Source: Chimonanthus salicifolius (lineage: Eukaryota; Streptophyta; Magnoliopsida; Laurales; Calycanthaceae). Taken from it: a stretch of DNA of 64,000 nt. The DNA is taken from positions 35,620,991-35,684,990 of the forward strand of contig CM023535.1 in NCBI GenBank assembly GCA_013350335.1, written 5' to 3'. This document shows, in pieces, positions 23,977-35,109 of this stretch. The notes below the pieces were generated by a model, which did not search any database, was not told the DNA's origin, and worked only from the letters and a program-made list of their open reading frames with translations. Positions within the stretch are counted from its first letter, which is position 1, and every line of letters starts with the position of its first letter. The translations under genes were made by a program, and so were the position numbers.

Positions 23977-24686
23977 CAATTGGAAGTATTAAAAAGAGAG
24001 GCAACAAGGGCGCACGACATACACAAGCAAGAAGGTGTTCTCGACATTATTTAGAGAAGAAGGAGGCAGCCAGCAAGTGTGAAAGATCAAGTAGAAGGAA
24101 GAAAAGAATCGGAAGAACAAGTCAGAGTGAAGGAAAACCGGAGGAGTCGCGGAACCGGTAAGTAGTTTGATAATTTTGTTTAAAATAAGGAACCATAGGG
24201 TTCGGCCATGGTGTATGGCCGAACCCCATGGAAGAAAAATTTAGGGATGAATGTTGAGGTTTAATGAAAAGGATGAACCATAGGGTTCGGCCATGTTGTA
24301 TAGCCGAACCCCATGGAAGGACTTTGGTGATTTTTAATGGTAGTTTGGAGGATGAAAATCATAGAGTTATGTTTATAATTTTAAAAGGTTTAAATGGATA
24401 TATGTATGAGAACCACCAAAGGACTTAATCTTGGTGGTATGATATTTTTAAGAAAAATAAGGAACCATAGGGTTCGGCCATGGTGTATGGCTGAACCCCA
24501 TGGAAAGAAATTAAGGACTTTAAAGGGATCAAAATGATGCAAAAGATGAATCATAGGGTTCGGCCATGTTGTATGGCCGAACCTCATGAGAAAGGTTATT
24601 TCTGTTTTATTTTAAATGGATATCAAGAATGGAAAGAAGGGCATAAAACCAAAGGGTGAGGTTCGGCCATGTGGTATGGTCGAACC
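23977..24686 (+). repeat. LTR F, first segment
   Basis: Matches LTR L from about 640 bases into that LTR; the beginning of F lies left of the window beyond the nested E, C, B and A. It contains GGAGGAGTCGCGG and GGTAAGTAG (GT at 24158) and four hairpins near 24195, 24280, 24468 and 24552. A fifth starting at 24659 is cut by insertion of G. Confidence 0.88.
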
Positions 24687-27519
24687 TGTAATAGCCTGGA
24701 CTTTTTAAATCAGTATAAATATGGATATTATTTATTTTAGTGGTGGAAATTGGAAGTTTGATGAAATAAATGGTGAATGGATCAAAATATAGACAAAGGC
24801 CCAAGTATGGCCCAATGGACTATGGATTGGATTTAAATTCATTTAAAGGGTCAATGATGGTCAATTGGGCCAAGGATGGTCAAATTGGGCCCAATGCACA
24901 TCCGGGACCCAATGGGTCAAAATGATTTAAGCTCTAAGGTAAATGGGTAGGAGGTGAATGTAATTGGGCCATGGGCCCAATGGTGATCCAAGTAGTTGAA
25001 AATGGATTAAATTAAATCACCTAAGTTAGTGATAAATTGACCAAGGTAACATGGCCGATTGGGACCCACCTTCACTTCACCAAGTGAGGTGGCGTGTGGA
25101 TCAAGGATTGGTGGGGCCGGCCACCATGGTTGAATTGGTCAACCATGGGTGGATATATGGAGGGAATTTAAGAACATGGAATTAAGTTAAATGGGAATTA
25201 ATTAACCTAATGATCTAATTAGTTAATTAATTAAATTAATCAAATGAGGGCCAAATGGTCAAAATGGGAAGACCAAACCACCCATTTCAAACACACAAAA
25301 ACGTTGGCTTAGCTGGTGGTTTATCCCAACCACCACCATAAATCATAAAGCATAAAGCATAAATGAAAAATATCCCATGTGGTTGGTGGGAAAGTTAATG
25401 GTTGAGTATAACTTAAGCGACCTTAGGATAAGATGGGTTTTTTTATTTTCATTCTCTCCCATTTCATTCTCTCCCTCTCTTGCTCTCCACCACCGTCCCA
25501 CACCAAGAGAAAGTAGAAGAAAAGCTTTGAAGAAAAAGAGAATAAGAGAAGAAAGAAGCCAAGCTTGGCCATCACTCCAAGATCAAGCCATAGTATCTTC
25601 TTCCTCACCATCCTCTCCTCTCTTCTCCCTCTCTCAAACACACCCCATGATGGCCGAACCCAAGCTTGGAGGTTTTTCATCTTGATCAAGCATCTTGACC
25701 AAAGAACAAAGGAGAAGAAGAGAAAGAAGGCCAAGGAGTCCAAGAGGAGAAAGAAAAGTCGGAGGAGTCGTCGGATTGTAAGTAATTCTTAAACAAGAAT
25801 TTTGCATTTTAAGGGTTAAGAGGTAATTATGGAATCCATTTTCTTTGGATTGGTTGGTGGCCAAATTATCATGGGCCTTGGATCTCAAATCCATCCAATA
25901 AAAAGAGGAAGAATGGGCAAACCCTAAATGGGTAAATTAGGTTAAAAAAATAAATAAAGGAGGCACTAAGGACATTATGTATTTAAATTAATTAAGCATG
26001 GATGTATGTGGATTTTTGAAGGATGCATTAAGGATTTTATGTATTAAAAATTTACTTAAGCATGGTAGGTGATTAAATGATTTTATTAGGGTTTTAAAGA
26101 ATGGAAGCCATGGAGGACAATTTATGATTTTTAAGATTTTAATAATTAAATGTTGGTAATTTCAAAGGGGTTTAAATGAGGAAATGCATGGGAGATGTGA
26201 ATGATGTTGATGGCCTCAAAAGGCATGAATGAATAATGGACCATGAACTTATGGTGATGGTGTTAGAATTTTAATGGGATTAGAGAATGGAGGCTATGTT
26301 AAGTGGTTAATGATTTTTAAAGTTTTAAATGAAAGAATGGTAAAAATTTTGAAAGGGGTTTTTAAATGAGGGAATCCATGGAGGAAGGTTAATGTTTTTA
26401 GGTCTTAAATGTCACCAATGAATGATGAATCAAGTATTTTGGAATCATGGAGAAATATTGGGGAGTGATGGTAGGTGGTTAAGGATTTAATATGGGTTTT
26501 AAAAGAATGGAAGCCGTGGAGGGTGATTAATAATTTTAGGGTTTTAAATGAATGAAATGTGTGTGATTTTATGGAAGGAATGCTTTTGAACCCTATGGTG
26601 ATGCATGTGTAATGATGATGGGTATAAAATTATGGAAATTGATGGAGAGTGATTGGTGAACTTAGAGGTAATTGGACCATAGTGATGATGAGGGAATGTT
26701 GGCAACCTTAATGGATTTTAAATGTAGTCAGTGATGATCAAAATTAATGATTTAAATGCATGATGTAAACCCCTTCAAGGAAGCACTTATGGTGGAGCTA
26801 ATGATGTATATAGACCCAAGTAAAAATGGGAAAAAGACATCATGGGTTCGGCCACGGTGTATGGCCGAACCCATGACCCAATTATAGGTCATCTTATGGG
26901 CAAAAATTGGTATTATGCATGTGTTTAAAATTAATGGGGATTAAGTGAACTTAAGGGCTGATTTTTTTAATGTGTTCATGTCATGATTGATGAATCACTA
27001 ATGGATCTAAATTGTGAATCAAGTATGGACAAAGAAATGTACATGGTTAAGTGGATGTTTAACCATGGGAGAGATAGTGGCAAAACCGTAAATAATGGCC
27101 AAATTCAAGAACTTCATGGGAGATGATCATGGACTTAGGGGTTCTAAGTAACAAACTTATGTATGGTTAAATAAAGCCTAGGATGGCTGATTTTTAGACT
27201 CATGCGATTAAAATAGTTGATGGACTAAATGGGACCCACAAAACCTAGATAGTGAGGTTCGGCCATGGGTATGGCCGGACCCCACTAAGGTATTATTTAT
27301 GGGCTTAGAAATGGTTAAAAACATGGACTGATTATTCATATGTATAATAAGGTATCGGGACATCACAATCGGTGCGCGATCGGCGACCGAATTCGTGAAC
27401 GGAAGCGTAAAGGGACGCTAGTCGGTATTCGGTAGGATTCCTACCTTTTTGTAAGCCATGGATTATGTGTTATGTATGGGTTTTTCCTTGATTTATTTTG
27501 GTAATCATGTGATTGTTTT
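24687..27519 (+). repeat. Solo LTR G, first segment
   Basis: Starts TGTAATAGCCTGGAC inside a hairpin of LTR F, after GAACC (24682-24686). B-type U3 with both dyads, GT at 25778, hairpins near 26841 and 27254, CpG-rich block and GGTAGG/CCTACC near 27431-27445. It is interrupted by element H and resumes at 46080. Confidence 0.9.
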
Positions 27520-30500
27520 TGTAAGGGCCCGGAATTTTTAAAATTAATATAAATGGGAATATTATTTATTTTAAGGATGAAATTAGAAAATTGTTGGAGT
27601 AAATGGTAAATGGGCCAAAATTGGTTAAAGGCCCAAGTGTGGCCCAATAGACTATGGTTTGGATTTAAATTTATTTAAATGGGTCAAGAATGGTCAAATT
27701 GGGTCGAATACCCATTTGGGACCCAATGGGTCAAGATGGTTAAGCTCTAAGGTAAATGGGCTAGTGGGAAATGTAATTGGGCCATGGGCCCAATGGTGAT
27801 CCATTTAGAGTGGGCTTAATGAAATTTAATCACCCTAAGTAATTTGGAATTAAACAATGGTGGTGTGGCCAAGAGGGACCCACCTCCACCTCATCAAGTG
27901 AGGTGGCGAGTGGACCAATGATTGGTGGGGCCGGCCACCATGGTTGACTTGGTCAACCATGGGTGGAGTAATGAACTTAGGCTAAGCATCAATGGATTAG
28001 CCTAAGGTAAATATCTAATTAAATTATTTAAATATGGTAGTCAAGAGTGGTCAAGGTGGGGCCATGAGGTGAAGATTCACCTCATCTCAAACTCAAAAAA
28101 ATTCACATACACGTTGGACTTGGTGGTGGTTTAGATAACCACCACCATAAAGCAAATAAAATATCTTAAAATATCTTTGGTTGGTGAAAAATTAATGTAA
28201 AGTGTAAATGAGGTCATCAAATGGGGATAAGTTTGATTTTTTTCTTTCTCATATTCATTTTCACTAACTCCATCCCTCCCACTCCTCCATTGCCGTCCCA
28301 TGTCCAAGTGAAGGAGAGAAAAAAAAAAGAAAAGAAGGAGCTCAAGGAGAGAAAAAAAAATGGAATTTGGAGGGAGTTCACTCTAAGATTAAGGTCATCA
28401 TCTTCCTCTCATCATCTTTTCCTCTTTTCATCTCTCAAATTCAAACCTAACATGGCTGATTTTAAGGTTGGGAGTTGCCACCCTTGATCAAAGATCTTGA
28501 CCTATAAAAGATCAAGAGGAAGGAGAGAGGAGGCCAAGGAGACCGACGGGAGCGGCGGAAATCGGAGGAGACGTCGGATAGTGAGTATTTCTTAAATAAA
28601 AGAATTTTGGATTTTAGGGTTTAAGAAATGAAATTTATTTTTGTGAAATTAATGTTGGATAGGTGATTTTATACTATGGAATTTAGATACATTAAATGGA
28701 AGGGTGGAAGATGGAGAAAACCCTAAATGGGTGAATTAGGGTTAGGGTAAGGAATTGGAGAAATATATTGTGTGCATTGTGTGATTGATTAAATTGAGCA
28801 TGGAATTGGGTACTTGGAATAAGAATCATGGGCCATAGGGTTCGGCCATGTAGCATGACCGAACCCCATGGTGGGTGATTAGAGTTTGATGAAATTGGTT
28901 AGGGTTTAAAGGATGGAAGGCAATGAAGGTTTTTGATTAATGCATTTAGGGTTTTAATGAATGCATGGGAGTAATGTTTAAAATGATTGTATGATGAAAA
29001 ATGCAATGGAATGGTATGATTATAAAATGCATGGATGGTAGGAAATTTGAACCATGGGTTCGGCCATGGCATAGGGCCGATCCCTATGGTGATGAAATGG
29101 TGATTAAATGAAGGGTTTAAAGGGTAATGTGTTGATGAATTTTGGATTTCAAGTGAACAAAAGTGATGATCCAAAGGGGGCTAAGAATATGGTTTAGTTG
29201 CATGATTTAAACCCCTCAAGGAGGGATTATTGGTGGATCTAAAATGTAACAATGGACCCAAAAAAAAATGGAGAATGGAACATCATGGGTTCGGCCATGG
29301 TGTATGGCCGAACCCATGCCCCAAATTGTAAATCAATTTGGGTTTAAGGTCAATGGGTATATATGTGATTAAGTATGGGGTTTGAATGGGTTTAAATGAG
29401 TAATGGTTAGATTAATTACATGACAAATTTTAATGTTTTGGTAAGTCAATAATGGACCTAAGTTAAGGACCTAGGTTGTGGATCAATTTTAGGCTTAAAT
29501 AGGCATGAATGAATGAATAATTGGTTATGTAAAGGGGTAGTGGCACAAATGGTAATTATTGGCTAAAATGAAGAAACTCACTAAGTTATGATTTATGGGC
29601 TTGGAAATGATTAAAACTTGGATTGATTTGGTAATTTAATAAGGTACCGGATAGCGCGAGCGGTACGCGAGTCGGTAGCCGGATTATCGGACGAAGCCGA
29701 AAAAGGACGCGAGTCGGTATTCGGTAGGATTCCTACATTTTTGTAAGCCATGGATTAGGTGATGTTTTCTTTAATTTATTTTGGAAAGCATGTGGTTGCC
29801 TTTAGATGCATTTTGGATTAAATATTATGGGATGTTTTTCCCTTTGATTTATTTGATAATCAAGTAATTGTTTTAAGATGGGTTTTTGTGTTACTATTGA
29901 ACTACATATATTTACATGGCACATGGCATCTACATCTCATGCTAGCATGGGAGGGATATGACAGGGAAATGATGAAATGAAACCGGAGTCCATGCTCCGT
30001 CGGGGCGACCGATAAACAGCATGGGGACATTTCACATATGTATTATGATACCTTGATGATGCTTTTCCATCAAGGGGGATGTTGTATTTATTATTGTACC
30101 TTGATGATGGTTCTTCCATCAAGGGGGGATGCCTAGTGTGGATCGCATCTTGATGAGGCTTTTGCATCAAGAGGGCCATGGTACGATGATGGTATGGATT
30201 CTATTTGGAATACTATGGATGGTTGGAAAAAGGGACATTCTAGAGTTGAGGATGAGATTGATGGGTGGGATTCATGACATAAAACACCATTGCATTACAT
30301 TGTACCAAATGGCATAATTTTGAGATAATATCTTCTATATGCTTTGTTATTACTAATCCATGTGCTAGCCCTACTCGGAGTCCTACTGGGCGCGTGGTCT
30401 AACGCCCTACTTCTACCCTAGCCGACGATGCAGGAGATGGCGGCACGGAAGGACAGGACGGGAGTCAAGCTCAGGAGCTTGGGAAGGCGGATTCATTATG

Positions 30501-30897
30501 TTGTTTAAGTTATGTTGGAAAAATGTAATTTGAGTAGCTTAGCTTGTCGGAATGTAATAAATTAGATTACTGGCTATGTTTTGGGATTTTATTATGGACA
30601 TTATGGTTTTGAGGTATTATAGAAATTTAAATGAATGCTATCTTCCTTGCTATCTCAAATCTGTAGGATAGTCTTTGTTGTTAATTCCGCACTGAGAAGT
30701 AATATTCCTTGAGCTTACATCTACGCGTGAACTGTACTCGTGGACTTGGCTCCACGCACGCGTAGGGTTGGCCAGTTAAGGGCCGGGCTTTAGAAGCTCG
30801 GACTTAACTCGCGTCGTGACGTCCGCGCCCTTTGTCACTTTTATGGAAAAAAAAAAATAGACTCTGATTTTCGGTGAAAAAAGGGGCGGGCGTTACA
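27520..30897 (+). repeat. LTR 1 of element H
   Basis: TGTAAGGGCCCGG to GGGCGTTACA, 3378 bases. U3 dyads, GT at 28581, hairpins near 28836, 29053 and 29284, CpG-rich block at 29640-29750, tandem CTTGATG stems at 30050-30175, AG at 30421, U5 hairpin at 30721-30765. It differs from LTR 2 and LTR 3 by a few bases, for example T at 27622 and 27625. Confidence 0.95.
30721..30765 (+). other. U5 hairpin, LTR H1
   Basis: CTACGCGTG (30721-30729) pairs with CACGCGTAG (30757-30765); fourth sequence variant of the same stem. Repeated in LTR 2 and LTR 3. Confidence 0.6.
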
Positions 30898-31513
30898 GTT
30901 GGTATCAGAGCGAATTCGGAAGAATGAATCTCTCGAAGTAAGATTAAGACGGTTGCACGTCTCACTGACGGCTAAGAATCCCAACCGACCGACTCTTCGG
31001 AGACCGCTGCACGGGGGCCGGGTTAATTTACTTCGATTGACTCAAACTGAAGTGTTTAATCTGAGAACAACAATTGACGGAAAGGAATGATAGCAAGGGA
31101 AGAAAGATTCATTCTAGGAGAGATTTATTGAAACATAGCAAGATAGGGTTTACTTCCCCAGAAATGAGAAAACATCTAGTTTTTTTTCCCCCAAATTGAT
31201 GAAACAGTACTAGATTTATCAGTCATAGCAAAGTAGGAAGTACTTCCCCGGTATTCCCAATTTGAACAACAGACAATAGGAATTTAGAGATTCCCCCCCA
31301 GAAACAAAGGAAAAAAAAAAAAACAAGTGTGCTTATTTGGCAACTTTCCCCAAACAAAATATATTGTGATATACATAAGAAATTCCCCAAAACCGAGATT
31401 GGTTTTATTGGAAATTGCAGTTGATGATTTTTGGGTTCTAATTGTATTCTATGAATACAAGTGTGTCAAATGAAGGGGAGTGTACGGAATTATGGGATAA
31501 GGGAAACTCCTAA
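30898..31513 (+). other. Primer binding site and leader of H, first unit
   Basis: TGGTATCAGAGC at 30900-30911 matches the 3' end of initiator tRNA-Met. The leader resembles that of L up to about 31340, including GAAGTAA and TTACTTC arms (near 30936 and 31040) of a post-primer-site hairpin. The resemblance stops where gag should begin. No credible start codon or Gag was found. Confidence 0.75.
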
Positions 31514-31807
31514 CTGTTTCATAGATTGGTGTCTGCTTCTAGCATAGCAGTTAGCCTGGACTTTCAGGAGGGACCTCCCGAGGAAGATGAAGAGGATGTA
31601 GCATCTCTTCCTGAGGAGAATATGGAAGACTTTCCAATGATAAGAGAGTCGGTAGGGGAAATGGAACCCGATTGTATGCACGAGTTGTGCAACTAGGTTG
31701 GACACAACTGCACATACTATCCTTACCCTCTTGAAGTGGTATACCCGATTTGTGGACTACATGGACACGGGAAAGAGAGGACTAACTGTCCTTATATTGG
31801 AAGATAG
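31514..31807 (+). pseudogene. Acidic zinc-knuckle-like ORF remnant, H first unit
   Basis: Between stops, one frame encodes about 97 residues with one internal TAG (31694-31696). It has an acidic middle (PPEEDEEDVASLPEENMED) and a Cys/His-rich end with ICGLHGHGKERTNCPY. The latter resembles a CCHC knuckle, with the first Cys replaced by Tyr and wider final spacing. This is not the Gag of A or L. It may be a remnant of another gag or of a captured host sequence. Origin unknown. Confidence 0.35.
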
Positions 31808-33799
31808 TTAATGATTTTGGGGTTTTAAATGAAGAAAATAAGGGTGATATTAAATTGCACAAGCATACTTGTATTGTGAGTGCATGTGAATATACATGTG
31901 TTGAATTCTTATTGTTGAGTGTATGAGGTGATGAAATGTGGAAAGATTAATAGTTATGATTATACTAATTAAGTGAGGAAAGAGTATGTAAAAAAAAAAA
32001 AAAAAAAATTGTACAATGAGGAACTGCATGCATCAAATGAGGATAAGAGGCATGAACTTTTGATGTGGGGTATATGTTGTATATGCTTATGATTGAGGTA
32101 AATGTGAAAAAAAAGGGTGGGGAGTATTTGTTAATGTGATGTATGGGTATACTTGGGGGATGGTACAATGGCTTTTAGAAATGGTTTTTATATTGGTGAT
32201 AACCCATGGTTTGATAATTTGTCATGACCAAGTGAAGAGATTTATGTTATGACATATAATGGGTGATGATGTAAACGCTTTGTGAAGGGGTATAAGAGGT
32301 TCTCATGTGAACAAAGTGCCATTTGAGAGATGTTGGATAAACAATGTACTTGAAAGAGACCGGGATGCATGGATTAACTTGCCACATGAAACTTGTGAGA
32401 GGATGGCATTATGAGGAGAATGAGAAGGGTCTAGCTTGCAAAGACTAATATGTTGTATGAAAAATCTTGTATGTATAATGAAATTGCATTCTTCCAATGT
32501 GTAGTATAGATTATGAACAAGTGATGGACCATGAAATTATGAAAATATTTTATTTAGTGATAGCATGAGGATTCCCTATGATGTTACTAAGTTGTGAATT
32601 ATTAATCGTTGCAATGAGTTTATATGATGTTACTTTGATAATGGGTGGTATGCAATGAATGATTATTGTGGAACAAGGATGTGTTATAGACTATGTGTAT
32701 GGTGATGAGTTGATAAAGTGCCGGGAGTTGTGAATATGTAGTATGCATGAAGGGGCCGTGATATGCCAATGCGTTTGGTTGGGAATCTAGGTGGGGCTGA
32801 TGAATAATTCCAAAGTTTAGGGATTTATGGATGGTCATGGATGGTCTTCGAATGTATTGGGATGATTTGCTTTGGATGAGTAGGATTATTATTTTAAAAT
32901 CTCTCGGTGTGTGTTGTAAATGGGGTAGGGTAACCTAATCATAATTATGTTCAATCACTAGATCTTCTTAAAGTGTTATTTCTTATGTTACCTCAAGTTG
33001 TTGTTTGATGTGAATGGAGGTGAAAGATCTGGTTACACATGAGTTGTGTTATTCGAAGATGTGTGTGATTTCAATTTTACGTGGCCTGCTAATGAAGGAG
33101 TATGAACCGTATGATGTGGTAACCATTGATAACGTAGGCATGTAGGGTGGAATTTGGTGGTTGGTGGAATTGGTAATACTTGTGAATATTTTTTTTAGTG
33201 ATGAATGGGCACTATTTGACATAGTCTAAGTAAGCTTAGATATATCATTGTTTTTATGGAATCTATGAAAATATGTGGAATAATCCAGAAGGGTAGGAAA
33301 TTAGTATTTATGTGATTGGATTGATGTCGGGTATTGGTGTTGGAGGAGTTGTGAACAAAAAGGGTTAGTCCCATAGTGACTTATATGCAAATAAAAAGTA
33401 TGATTGCTGTTGAGAGATGGAAGTAAGGGAAAGGTCAAGATTCTAGTGAAACTTGAATGGAAAGCTATGGGCGACTGCCGAGTGAGACTGATCACCTGAC
33501 TCTGTAGTTGGCCGATGGAGTTCCATGAGGGCGAAGCTAGAAACCTAGTTAAAATGGAATCAACAATGGACTTGAGCATAGGCTCGTATTGGCTAGACTA
33601 ACTCACATGGGGAGTAGACAAAAGAACGTATTGAAGGAGTACGTATGGGAAATGTTTTGATAACAGATAAAGTGAAATAGAATACGTAATCTACATAAAA
33701 CCGTAAATGGATTCGTGAGGAAAAGAGATAATACGTGGCAAAGTGAATTTTGCAAGAATGAAACCCATAGGTTGATATGAGTGATATTGATGTAATTAA
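31808..33799 (+). other. Unrecognised AT-rich filler of H, first unit
   Basis: About 2 kb replacing the gag, protease, RT and RNase H positions. I see no retroelement protein motif on either strand; it includes an A-run near 31990. Frames here are short and compositionally plain. Confidence 0.6.
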
Positions 33800-35046
33800 G
33801 AGATATTTAGCACAATTGAACGAGAACAACGAATAGACCCAGAAATGGAGGAGATCTGGACCAAGATCTCTACATGTGAGGTAGTATCGGAATTTGAGTT
33901 ACGATCGGGATAGGGTCTTGTGTTCCGAGGTAGGACGTAGGTACCTAAGAGTTGCGGAAGGGAGTTGTTGGTTGAGGCACACCAAACCAAGCTCTCTACC
34001 CATCCGGACAGCGCCAAAGATGTACCATGATCTTAAGAGGCACTATTGGTGGCATGGACTCAAGAGAGATGTGGCAGAGTTTATGCTCGCTGCCTAACTT
34101 GTCAGCAGGTCAAGGTGGGGGCATCAGGAGCCACCGGGGTTACTCAAACCCTTACCAGTGCCGGAGTGGAGATGGGAACATGTAGCCACGGACTTTGTAA
34201 CAGGACTGCTAAGGTCATCAAGGGACAACGATGCAATATGGGTCGACACGGTACATCCGAAATATTATCAGACTACATGGTGTACCCCGGACTATTGTGT
34301 CCAACAGAGATGGCCGATTCACTAACAAAGTATGGCAGAGCGTGTAATTGGCTATGGGGACCGACGTGTTGACCAGCACAGTATTCCACCCACACACTGA
34401 TGGACAATCGGAGAGAATAATACAGATATTGGAGGATATGCTGAGAGCAGGTATGCGGGATTTCAAGGGTGGATGGGAGAATCGCCTGCCACTGGTGGAG
34501 TTCTCCTACAATAACAGTACCTCCAGATGGATCCATTTGAGGCCTTATATGGTGGGCCGTGTAGATCTCCAGTGCGTTAGACAGAGGTCGGTGAGCCTGC
34601 ACTGGTTGGACCAAAGTTGCTTGCGGAGACTACGGCGTAGATTAAATTTATACGGTAACCTTTACTCACTGCGCAGAGCCGTTATAAGTATTACGCCGAC
34701 AAGAGGAGAAGTTTCCTCGAGTTTGAGGGGGAGATTTGGTGCTTTTGGAAGTCTCACCACGGGAGGGACACATGAGACTCAGAAAGAAGGGGAACTGTCG
34801 CCTAGATTGTGGGGCCGTTTCCAATCCTAAAGAGGGTGGGGGAGGTGGCCTATTAGTTAGCACTTCCTCCACAGTAATCATTTTTACGTGATGTGTTTCA
34901 TGTGTCCGGGTTGAGGAAAATACAACCCCAACCCTTCACATATCTTGAATGTACCAGACGTCGATGTACAAAGCGACGTGATGTGTGTGGAGAAGCCGAT
35001 CAGAGTGATCGGGAGAGAACAAAGGGTACTGCGGAACTCTTTGTGT
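33800..35046 (+). pseudogene. Integrase and chromodomain remnant, H first unit
   Basis: Resumes homology to A just before the integrase zinc finger. The HHCC region has stops in and before it. The first DDE Asp region is damaged, with sequence lost between it and the next block. The second Asp block reads VSNRDGRF, where A has VSDRDGRF. The Glu helix survives (GQSERIIQ). Multiple frameshifts follow. The chromodomain is cut from LRN straight to the terminal ELFV codons, a loss of about 95-100 bases. Confidence 0.88.
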
Positions 35047-35109
35047 CGATGTTTTGAACCTCTACTTCGCTCGAATTTTCGGGACGAAAATTTTAAAAGA
35101 GGATTGTAT
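35047..35109 (+). other. Polypurine tract of H, first unit
   Basis: AATTTTCGGGACGAAAATTT followed by TAAAAGAGGATTGTAT just before LTR 2, as in A and C. Confidence 0.75.

Noticed and set aside
28221..28487. 88-codon frame with a hydrophobic start, present in three H LTRs
   Set aside because: Copies are identical by recent duplication. The matching stretches of B and G do not keep the start, frame or sequence, and composition is simple pyrimidine then purine.
28720..28755. Telomere-like CCCTAAA and TTAGGGTTAGGG phrases
   Set aside because: Only one or two imperfect units, the same in all H LTRs; not a telomere repeat tract.
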